DNA of 64,000 bases from Petrosia ficiformis. Lineage: Eukaryota > Porifera > Demospongiae > Haplosclerida > Petrosiidae. This document shows, one piece after another, positions 12,214 to 22,098 of the stretch. The stretch is from contig OX345638.1 of NCBI GenBank assembly GCA_947044365.1, positions 6,829,201 through 6,893,200 of the forward strand, read 5' to 3'. Under the pieces are notes generated by a model, which had not been told where the DNA came from, made no database searches, and saw only the letters and a program-made list of their open reading frames with translations. The translations under genes were made by a program, and so were the position numbers. How positions within the stretch are numbered: position 1 is the first letter of the stretch; the number at the start of each line of letters is the position of its first letter.

Positions 12214-12262
12214 GATGTAGAAATGAGAAATGAAGAGGCCCTAATACGCTTCCGTACAAACC
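12214..12262. repeat. Right terminal inverted repeat and target duplication
   Basis: The complement of the left end finishes at 12256 (CGCTTCCGTA) and is followed directly by CAAACC (12257-12262), identical to 6979-6984. Inside it lie AAATGAGAAATA-type subterminal repeats (about 12155-12230). Confidence 0.92.
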
Positions 12263-12589
12263 TCATTCAGTTTCCACACACAACATTAACAACAGATATT
12301 ATCCATCCTTCAAATAGAGAAAAAATGAATTATGACAAAATATTATCATTGGTATGGTCAAATGAATATTATTAATAACCTCAGGAAAGGAACCCAAAAT
12401 ACAAGGAAGAATTTGGAAATAAAATAATGCAGGAAGAGGTTTACTATGTGTATCTTAATTTACATAGACCCTATGGTTCCTGAAACATGATTCCAAGACC
12501 TTACGGAACATTTAATTTCATCTTGTGTAATCCATGGCTTTTAATAATATTTCTATCTTTTTGGAGAATAAATTAAATGCTGTCGGTAA
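12263..12589. other. No gene seen
   Basis: AT-rich spacer right of the transposon; no coding signal. Confidence 0.4.
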
Positions 12590-14360
12590 TGGTTATAGTT
12601 CCATACTTCCATCTAAATATATATATATCTAATGAATTACCTTAATTATAAAGGGTATTTTCAGTTTCGTAGATGATGACTCCAAAATGTTCTATCACCT
12701 GACTCACAGTGGAGAATATGAAATAATTTGTATATACCTAATACAATTCTACAAAGAGAAGTTGAATATAAAATTTCTCAGTAATAATAATAATTTAATA
12801 CACTAGGATATCACTCAATCCACTCATACACACGTGATGCAAACAAGAATGGAGAGTGGAGGTGTGGCTGTAGTTCGATCAGCTGAAAGCACTCTGAACA
12901 GCATAATTGTATGGAAATTATAACATTAATATAATGATTCATTGATACAATACAGGGGAGATGACAGCTATGTAAAAGTTATTTTGCTGAAGACTGAAAA
13001 GGTATACATGCAAAAATGCACGAACATTGTTCCTTGTCCTCTGCCCGCTTAGGGGGTGTGGGCATGGTCCCCCAGGAAGAAGCTTCTATCTGAGAGCTAA
13101 AATCAGTAATTTTATTATGTAGTACACTAAAGTGGGAAGACTCAGCCCTCCCAATGGAAATTATGTGAGAGGAGGCTAGAGCCCCCTGGTTTCTCCTCTA
13201 CTGCAATATCCATACAAGCCGATCCAATCCAACACCTAAGCGCCATGCCTAAAGCAACAACCACATTAAACTCTTAGTAGCCAGATTTCACATGGCGAGC
13301 TCTATTCTGTTTGCCTGTATGTATGTTCTATCATTTATACTGTCATAGTTATAATGATTGAACCAAGAATTATTAATCATAAGAGTTGTCAAAATATAAA
13401 ACTTTTTTGTGTTTGATATCAATAACACTGATAGTAATAACACTTGTATATAATGTTATAGACTCCAAATGTCTGGAGCCGAACATATTGAACCATTATG
13501 TATTCCATTGTTCATTTGTACAATAGTCATTGTTGATTACAGGAAGACACAATTCTATTCACCTGTAAGGTTCTACTTTTTATTTGTTGATGAGATCCAA
13601 TTCCGAATACACTATAGTCTTAATTAATACATATAATATATATAACATGCAATGGAATCATTTTGTTTGCCCCAGTTGCAGTCAAAGGAGGGAGAACACT
13701 GCTTTTGTATTAGTCCTATGAAGCACTCGGAAAACTTCCAGTAGCTACCAGTATGCAACATGCATATACATGTACTACAAGTAGTACTGAAATTTATGAA
13801 TTTGTAAAAAAAAAACATTCTCAGTCCTGTAAGGATTTATATAATTATAAACAAATATAATTATACATAATATGTACATATATATATTATATATGTATAT
13901 ATTATGTATAATTATATTTGTATCTTTTTGGAGAAAAACTTTGTCAGTAATGCTTATAGTTTCATCAGGAAGTACAATATATCTATATCTAATATAATTA
14001 TATATCCAATGAAATACCATATTAAAGGGTATTTTCAGTTTGGTAGATGATGTAAAATACACTTGACCAACATGTTCTCTCACCTTACTCACAGTGAAAT
14101 AATTTGTATATAGCTAATACAATTCTACAAAGAGACGTTGAATATAAAATATATAATTATATAGCTAATACAATTCTACAAAGAGACGTTGAATATAAAA
14201 TTCCTCAGTAATAATAATAATTTAATACTCACTCATACACATGTATAATTATATTTGTATCTTTTCAGAGAATAAATTATACCCTTATATTATATTTGTT
14301 TATATATAAATCCTTACAGGACTGAGAATGTTTTTTTTTTACAATTCTTCCAATTAAAAT
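12590..14360. repeat. Nested dispersed repeat with internal direct and inverted duplications
   Basis: 12590-12835 is repeated in direct orientation at 13925-14240 (shared GGGTATTTTCAGTTTSGTAG and CTAATACAATTCTACAAAGA). 13645-13860 is partly repeated in inverted orientation at 14280-14365 (shared ATTCTCAGTCCTGTAAGGAT). A segment at 13660-13733 recurs inverted at 58004-58080 around the words GACTGCAACTGGGGCAAACA. No coding capacity; 12900-13560 has no further structure that I can name. Confidence 0.7.
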
Positions 14361-14559
14361 GATTCCATTGCATGTTGTTGCACTTACGATATCAATTTTT
14401 ATAGTTTGAAAAATGTCTCAGCTATCCACCAGATGGCGTGGCATGGGTTGGGTCACTTAAGCATCATGTTAGCAATCATTTTCTCAATGTCTGTTGCTAT
14501 TCTTAAATGTCTATTTGTAGTAATTCATCCTTTTTATATTATATTATTAAATATATGTA

Positions 14560-14565
<6 letters not shown>

Positions 14566-14643
<78 letters not shown>

Positions 14644-14645
14644 TA

Positions 14646-14686
<41 letters not shown>

Positions 14687-14688
14687 AT
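14566..14688. repeat. (AT)n microsatellite
   Basis: Near-pure AT dinucleotide run; it creates an Ile/Tyr frame at 14406-14648 that is not a gene. Confidence 0.95.
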
Positions 14689-14825
14689 TATATAGCATGG
14701 TTCAGAGGTCTATATGCGAAATATAAACCTGGTGGCGAGGGAGTTTTGTAAAGATATATCTTTACAAAACTTCCGAGCCGCCAGGTCTATATTTCGCATA
14801 TTGACCGATGAACCATGCTATATAA
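14689..14825. repeat. Fold-back element, ~66-bp arms, no loop
   Basis: TATATAGCATGGTTCA at the left end is answered by TGAACCATGCTATATA at the right, and the arms stay paired to the centre (AAGATATATCTT) with about ten mismatches. It sits directly beside the AT run, which may be its target site. Confidence 0.9.
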
Positions 14826-15360
14826 AATATATTTCATAGAAACATTTATTTACCTGAGCTAAAGAGTCCATTTTTGACACACCTACTAAGGCTACTTTCA
14901 TGCTTTCATGAGCATGCGCATGCGCATGGCATAAAAAATATAAACCTGTTTTGAGGGCAAAATATAAACTTTGTGCGTTAATTAGAATATAGGAAAAACG
15001 CATGTAATTCGAGGCAAAGAAATATAGTCATGATATAATTATATGTATATATAAACCATAAAATTTTGTGGTCAATATATACACCTGTGGGTTCATATAT
15101 TGTAGATTCTGTGGTTTTGGGGGGTGGTTATGCTGTATATACCATCTGCACTTAGTATTGTATGATGACATCACCATTGTATATTATCTTCCTTCTTCCT
15201 CCTAATTTCCACTACCTCCTCATGCTTTTAGCAAGGAAGCATGATTATCTTCTACATAGTACAGGTGCTATGTGATGTATATATATATATATATATGCAA
15301 TTTCCAAGAAATAATGAGATCGTGCGGTCCTCCAAGGAATTGAAGATTGTCAAAAAGCTT
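14826..15360. other. No gene seen
   Basis: AT-rich spacer with a short GCATGC alternation near 14911-14930. No open frame with family features. Confidence 0.4.
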
Positions 15361-15361
15361 A

Positions 15362-15760
15362 TATAGGTACATATCACTGTACTTGTACTTATACTTAAGT
15401 ACATATCACTGTACTTGTACTTGCACTTAAGTACATATCACTGTACTTGTACGTATACTTAAGTACATATCACTGTACTTGTACTTATACTTAAGTACAT
15501 ATCACTGTACTTGTACTTATACTTAAGTACATATCACTGTACTTGTACTTGCACTTAAGTACATATCACTGTACTTGTACGTATACTTAAGTACATATCA
15601 CTGTACTTGTACTTATACTTAAGTACATATCACTGTACTTGTACTTATACTTAAGTACTATATTAAAAGGTGTCATGTACTTGTACTTATACTTAAGTAT
15701 TTTTGTCAAAGTACTTGTACTTTACTTAAGTACTTTTCAAAGTACTTCGCCCCAACCCTG
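15362..15760. repeat. hAT-like transposon end with 32-bp subterminal tandem array
   Basis: About nine 32-bp units of AAGTACATATCACTGTACTT plus GTACTTATACTT end in a run of AGTACTT and CGCCCCAACCCTG at 15760. Read from the minus strand the end is CAGGGTTGGGGCGAAGTACT, which has the form of hAT terminal repeats. Units carry variants (TATAC, GCAC, GTATAC) in an order that repeats every four units (128 bp), so the array grew by duplicating four-unit blocks. The opposite end is not found. Confidence 0.75.
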
Positions 15761-15929
15761 GTGTACAGTATAATAATTATTATAGTATTAACTAAGTGAC
15801 TATTTACAGTACAGCCTAATTCAATATAAATTTCTATAATGTTAAATCAGAGACTAATACATATACCTATACCAAAAGTACATAAGAGATGGAGAGTGTC
15901 TAATGATGCATATAGCTGTAAAGTAATGT

Positions 15930-18180
15930 GGTTTTCTTTCGTATCGTGTTTAAGATGCCATTATGTAAAGCATGTGACAATAGTATTGGAGTAACTGAAT
16001 TTAATGACGTCACAAATTATACTGTTACTTTACACACACTATTTCAATGGCTGTATGCATCCTTCGACACTCTCCTTGTCTTATGTACTTTTGGTGTAGG
16101 TATATCTATTTAATAACTAAACACACTGGATATCTTTGTGATATTGTAAGATAGCTAGGAATATTTCTCTGCTAAATGACAAATCACATCTATTAGCGGA
16201 TGAAACAAAGATTTTAAAAAATCAGTTTATAGATGATATATACCATAATAATTATTACTTTGAAAATGAATTACGTATATATAATCTCATAGAGTCTATA
16301 TCTATTATTGGATATGAACATAGTATATGTAGTTACATAGATATTATACATGCCTGGTTTTGACAGTCCATGTGAACTTAGTGGAACAGGCTCCTGAATG
16401 TCTAACTTTGGTATCTTTAGACTGAATTGGGAATCATAATTGTCTTCCTGACGTCTCTTCTCTCCTACACACTCTGGAGTGATATGCTGATCTTCTTTTC
16501 TTTTCTTATTAGACTCAACAACGTCTTCATGTGGTCTCTTCATTGAGTATCTGTAATTATAATTATAGCTGACAAACTATGGAGTTTTGTACATCACAAA
16601 TTCGTGTAATATAAATATGTCTGAATTAGTTTACTTATAGGCCTTTTTTACACACTATGGTGGAAATTAAATGTGTAAATAAAGTTTCAAATCACTTACT
16701 CTATATCCATTTTTGTATGTGCTTGAGCAGATTGTACATCTTCACAACCTAATGTATGATGAAATGTATATTTGGTATAGTGATGCATATACCAGTTATA
16801 TGTGTAAAGTAACATGACTCTTTCTTTGATATCATGATTATGTGATCCCATTATACAATATATGTGGCTATAGTATCAATGTAACTGATGCCACAAAGTA
16901 TATACTGAAATAAGGTAATGTGGCTTTCTATCATATCGTGCTTCTGATGCATGTGATTCATTATGTAAAGCATGTGACAATAGTATTGGAGTAACTGAAT
17001 TTAATGACGTCACAAATTATACTATTACTTTACACACAGTATTTCAATGGCTGTATGCATCCTTCGACACTCTCCTTGTCTTATGTACTTTTGGTGTAGG
17101 TATATCTATTTAATAACTAAACACACTGGATATCTTTGTGATATTGTAAGATAGCTAGGAATATTTCTCTGCTAAATGACAAATCACATCTATTAGCGGA
17201 TGAAACAAAGATTTTAAAAAATCAGTTTATAGATGATATATACCATAATAATTATTACTTTGAAAATGAATTACGTATATATAATCTCATAGAGTCTATA
17301 TCTATTATTGGATATGAACATAGTATATGTAGTTACATAGATATTATACATGCCTGGTTTTGACAGTCCATGTGAACTTAGTGGAACAGGCTCCTGAATG
17401 TCTAACTTTGGTATCTTTAGACTGAATTGGGAATCATAATTGTCTTCCTGACGTCTCTTCTCTCCTACACACTCTGGAGTGATATGCTGATCTTCTTTTC
17501 TTTTCTTATTAGACTCAACAACGTCTTCATGTGGTCTCTTCATTGAGAATCTGTAATTATAATTATAGCTGACAAACTATGGAGTTTTGTACATCACAAA
17601 TTCGTGTAATATAAATATGTCTGAATTAGTTTACTTATAGGCCTTTTTTACACACTATGGTGGAAATTAAATGTGTAAATAAAGATGTCAAATCACTTAC
17701 TCTATATCCTTTTCGGTATGTGCTTGAGCAGATTGTAGATCTCCACAATCTAATGTATGATGAAATGTATATTTGGTATAGTGATGCATATACCTGTTAT
17801 ATGTGTAAAGTAACATGACTCTTTGATATCATGATTATGTGATCCTATTATACAATACATGTGGTTATAGTATCAATGTAACTAACTGATGCCACAAAGT
17901 ATATACTGAAATAATATATGCAAACATGTTATATATGTGGCTGTCACATTGCTTTACACGTAGTATTTCAATGACTATATGCTTCCTTTGACATTCTTCT
18001 ACTCTTAAGAGTACTCTATGCACTGACATTATAAAATATAAGCTAAACACTGGATATGTTTGTGATATTGCAAGACAGTCATATTTATCTACAAAATGAC
18101 AAATCACAAAATAACATCTATATATTAGCGAATGAAACAATTTGAAAACATAGTTGCTATATGTGTTGTGGTATGCCATT
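15930..18180. repeat. ~1-kb tandem duplication plus an older diverged third copy
   Basis: About 15930-16860 and 16930-17860 are almost identical at an offset of exactly 1000 bp across the core (16271 and 17271 are equivalent). An older, clearly diverged copy of the intronic part lies at about 17920-18180. The unit contains one 49-nt and one 197-nt exon of the Roc-COR gene. Confidence 0.92.
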
Positions 18181-21100
18181 ATCACAAGGAGGTTAATTAT
18201 AATTATCCAGGTGATATGTATGACTATCAAAATGAAATTACTATTAACTAACCTTTGAACCAATGCTCTCTCTCTTTACTTACAATATATTTCTTATTAG
18301 TACGAGGACACTTGATCTTCATTTCTTTACGATCAACTTCAGCACAGTGTTTCTCGTCCTGTTCGCATTCAGGTAGACTACAGTAGAAACCATACTTTTG
18401 AACGCAAAATGATTCATCATACCGCAGACTTTCGCAAACATTAATGATCCCTTTTTCAAAGTTTTGACAAATATTATAACAGTTCGCAGTGCAAACTGCT
18501 TCATTACGCACTTCAATGCATTTGTTTGTAGCTTTCAAAGTAACAGGACAATTATCATCTTTGCTGTTAGTGTAAAAGGATGCTTGATTACGAAAAAGAA
18601 GGGGTGAGCCTCTGCGATACGCAATTCTCCATTCCAACTCACGTACTAAGTATGCAAGTAGTGCGCTAAAAATTCCTTTGGGAACAAATCCTCCATTAAA
18701 CAACACTAAAAGAGGATCCAAGTGGCTTTCAGAAGAAGGAGGATCTGGATCATCTGGTGCATGAACCAAAGCACAAGGAAGAAAATAATCGTAATCATAA
18801 TGAGGATCATGTACAGGACCAAGAATGTTGAGATAATTAAGAAGAGCAAGAAATGCATCACAAGATATTTGATGTTTATCTTGATGCTTCTTGAAAATGC
18901 TTTTAAGAGTATCCCTTCTGAACAAACCTAAAGTTTCAAAGGCCTTTATTTCTGGTCTGTCAACATTCCCTTGGGTGAATGTGTTGGTAATTAACTCTGA
19001 TACTGCCTCAAAGATAACACTTGGTTGTATGATGATAGTGTTCTCGAGCTCTTCAATTCTATGATAGTAACGAATCGTGCCAGTTTGGTGATGAAGAAAC
19101 AACAAACAAGCTCGTAAATCTTCCTCAGAGATACTACATTTGTCAGCTATCTGTATACATTCTTCATAGGTCACAGTTGACTGATCCATATTTCTTAACC
19201 ACAACTCGAGAGCTAACCAGTTTACAGGAAAAACAACTTTGTATGGACTTTCTCCGTCTTTCTCTTTTCTAATTATATTTTCCACCACCTTTTTGACAGA
19301 GGTACTATAATTTTTTTCATCGTAGTTATCCACTGGTATAACAAGTTGATCTTTCGCATCAGGAGAATATTCAATGCACCCATTACGGAAAAGCAAGGTT
19401 GGTTCGACAGCTTCTTTCAGCTCCTTATCAATCTCGATCATCTCTTCGTTTGTGACTAAATCTTTGTGTGTTGCTACTGCCAAGACAGAAAGAGGAGGGA
19501 CACGGCATTTGGAATTACGAAGTACAAGATCTTGTGATAATGCATTGTGATAACTGGTTATGCTGGAAAGGCACTCTTGAAACTCTGGCTGACCTCCAGT
19601 ATCAGTATAAAAGATGGTCAATGTGTCCTTAAAAAGCTTTTCAACTTTACTCATATCTTTGTGTTTGATAGATTCTAACAACTCATGGAGTAGATTAGAA
19701 CCAGTGTCTGTTCTATGAGTAACAGAATCAGGACTTGTTACTGAGGCTCCAATAGGATCATCATTCCGAGCTTCTAAATCATTAGAGTGACTGGTAATAT
19801 TCTCATTGGGATTTTCTTGAGAAATCAAGTCATTTCCACCCCGAATAAGTGTATTTGTAGGTGTAAATGACTGAGCTGCATCTACATGTTTCATTGATGA
19901 GTCATGTATATCAACATGTTCTGTTGGCTCATTAACATCTGATGAAATAAGATCAACACTTTTAACTAAAACTGCTGATTCTTCTTCAAGATTTTCTATC
20001 TCTCTCCAATCGCCACCATCAGCTATAACAGTAGAGTATATAACCTTCCTCTTATCCAAGGCAATCGTGCTATTTGGTGCGCTGCCTGGTGCATCACGTG
20101 TAGCTGGTGTTCCTGGGGCGGGTTTGCTCAGAAGCCGATTCAGGAGACACGTTTTACCAACATGAGGTGGTCCAAACGGCATGCACTGAGCCATATACAT
20201 TGGAAGGGATCCCTGATTCTTGACTGCATCTTGAAAAGCCTGAATATGTTTCTCAGTTTGTGCATTTTCAAACGCTTCTGTAAATAAAATATAAAAAAAG
20301 AACAATTCATATACAGACATAACAGTGCATATGAAAATAGAATATACATATTTAGTACACTTCCATTGTTGCTCTTAGAAGGCTGGCTTAGTGTATAATA
20401 CCAAATTGTTCAGATTTATAACCCACAAATGAATACATGCACATGGTATACAGAACCCTCACTACTATAGTATATATTTTGGTGAATAGAAGTGAACTGA
20501 GTATTATATCTATGCTGCGTTAATAACACATTTTGTATCTTATCCACATACTAGTGATACTACTATTATATTCTAATTTTGCTGAAGCTAATTTATGTTG
20601 TTAAGTAGGAGTAGTAGCTATACAAGAAAGCCAAGTCAAACAGGAACAAGTGTATATAGAGAAAAAAACATCCCTATGATTGCTTTACAAATTTAAGTGA
20701 AGATATGACTGCTTTGTGGTGTGCAGAATTCAGTAATCATGGCTGACTTTATCAAGCATGAAAGACAACAGCTTATTATAGTTATTATTTTGATTATCTA
20801 CTCTCCTGACCTTTCAAAGGACCTTGTAGAACTTTAGGAATATATTTCAGGCAGAATAGCTAGCTATTAGTTCCAGTTTCTACGTAAGTTCAACAGCTTT
20901 CTTTCTGCTGGTGTGTAGAGCTTGATCGCGCGTTCGTTTACGCGCCACGCCCATTAATTGACCGAGCCCCCCGGGAATGACGCAACTTCCTTAACTACGT
21001 ATACAACGCATAGTCGCGCAAGTGACACAAACATATATATAATTATATATAATTATATATAATTATATACATTAAACCCCGTGGAAAGCAATTATAGGGA

Positions 21101-21636
21101 TGGCCCTACGGGCCATAAAAAAAATGATTTGTCTGGAAAATAATAATAATAATAATAATATAATTATGAAGATTTTGCCAGTTTTGCCACTCGCCGGTTC
21201 TCTACCTTAACGACAATCTTTAGCCATCTAAATGGTGTTGGTAGTCATAAAAACACTAGATATGAATAGGAATGTGTGTATTAAAATTTATCTGTATATA
21301 TTACCAGAGATTTCAGCTCATCACTTGCAATTGAAATGTATGGGCGGCCATTTTTTTTGGTGCCATCCCTACATAGAGAGTACTACCGTACTCTCTGATT
21401 GTACATTATTGAATCACAAAAATGTTATTTAATTAATTATTTACCTAACTGATTCAGCATAGTATCTGCTACTCCATTGAGGGCTGGATCATTTTGTTCC
21501 TTTAATGTATAGCAGAAAGACTTCAGCATTTTAGGATCACTAGACAACTCAAGGACATGTTGAACTTCATTCAACAGTCTACTAGCTTTCTTAAACCAAC
21601 TAAGAGATAGTTCATTCAACATTTCACTAATAAACT
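16271..21636 (-). CDS. Roc-COR GTPase with CARD/death-like exon and duplicated basic tail
   Basis: Exons: 21636-21445, 20277-18253, 17749-17701, 17550-17354, 16748-16700, 16550-16271; phases agree throughout. Exon 1 (ends LNQLG) is half of a CARD/death-like helical domain and very likely has upstream partners. The large exon has a P-loop (GPPHVGKT, ~20150), a long polar linker, DTGGQPEF (~19590), THKD in place of NKxD (~19470) and a COR region (VVFPVNWLALELWL onward). Compared with related sponge proteins the Roc segment between DTGGQPEF and THKD seems short, so GTPase competence is uncertain. The last four exons are two copies of one pair, each encoding QSAQAHT..DIE and a basic stretch SNKKRKEDQ that could act as a nuclear signal. 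The first copy must leave by a GC donor (17353). A family A MITE and another repeat lie in the 1.17-kb intron. Confidence 0.72.
20278..20640. other. Intron sequence, no gene
   Basis: Intron of the Roc-COR gene; unique AT-rich DNA up to the MITE at 20650. Confidence 0.5.
20650..21030. repeat. MITE family A, copy 2
   Basis: Most complete plus-orientation copy: starts GTGTATATAGAGAAAAAAAC and ends near CTACGTATACAACGCATAGT. It lies inside an intron. Confidence 0.88.
21060..21400. repeat. Dispersed repeat family B
   Basis: 21180-21400 matches 58320-58545 in the same orientation (shared GCTCGCCGGTTCTCTAC-type start, AATTGAAATGTATGGGCGGC and CCCTACATAGAGAGTACTAC). 21060-21115 matches the GGCCCGTAGGGCCATCCCTA segment near family A copies at 25775 and 58590. 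Confidence 0.85.
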
Positions 21637-21639
21637 CTG

Positions 21640-22095
21640 GTTAAAGCTCATTCTCACCTACATGTAGTATTACAATAATCATCACAATTATGCCCACTGA
21701 TTTATATGAAGTAGAAACTAGGGCTCTACCAAAACCACATTATACCAAACATATTCAAGATATAAACCGATACTGATATGAGAAACATAATATTATGTAG
21801 ATTATTCATGTTTAATTACCAGTGCATAATTTGTGTGCAGTTATATTGTAAGCTTCAACTTTATAATTATCATATCAAAATGAGCATACCTTATTCAATA
21901 GTGTAGGCATTACTATATATAAGCAAGTAGCAATTTATACGTGTATATAACATTAATTTAGATCTTGGCTAATTGGAACTATATACTGCAGCCCATGCTC
22001 TTAATAAGAGGGATGGTGTCTGGTACACTTTGATAACTTTTTCAGCAGATGTTTGGCCCTCCAATCAATACACATTCAATAGATGTATTAATATA
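21640..22095. other. Gap between CARD-like exon and NACHT exon, no gene signal
   Basis: I searched the minus strand for a first exon or LRR-type exons and saw none. This is relevant to whether the Roc-COR and NACHT segments are one gene. Confidence 0.45.
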
Positions 22096-22098
22096 AAC

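Larger units (their letters stand above)
6985..12256. mobile_element. Complete IS3-like (IS3EU-type) DNA transposon carrying a kinase gene
   Basis: The element is 5272 bp. Its ends are inverted repeats beginning TACGGAAGCGTATTAGGGCC, and it is flanked on both sides by the identical hexamer CAAACC, so it inserted as a unit. It contains two convergent genes: a 13-exon plus-strand gene (7103-10279) encoding an N-terminal sponge-type domain, an Ig-like domain and a protein kinase, and a 10-exon minus-strand gene (10452-12118) encoding an integrase-like DDE transposase. Both frames are fully open through all predicted splice junctions, and the perfect target duplication suggests a young or still mobile copy. 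Assignment to the superfamily Repbase calls IS3EU is from the transposase motifs and the 6-bp duplication, from memory. I see no second copy in this window. Confidence 0.9.

Noticed and set aside
14406..14648. Plus frame ending in poly Ile-Tyr
   Set aside because: Produced by the (AT)n microsatellite.
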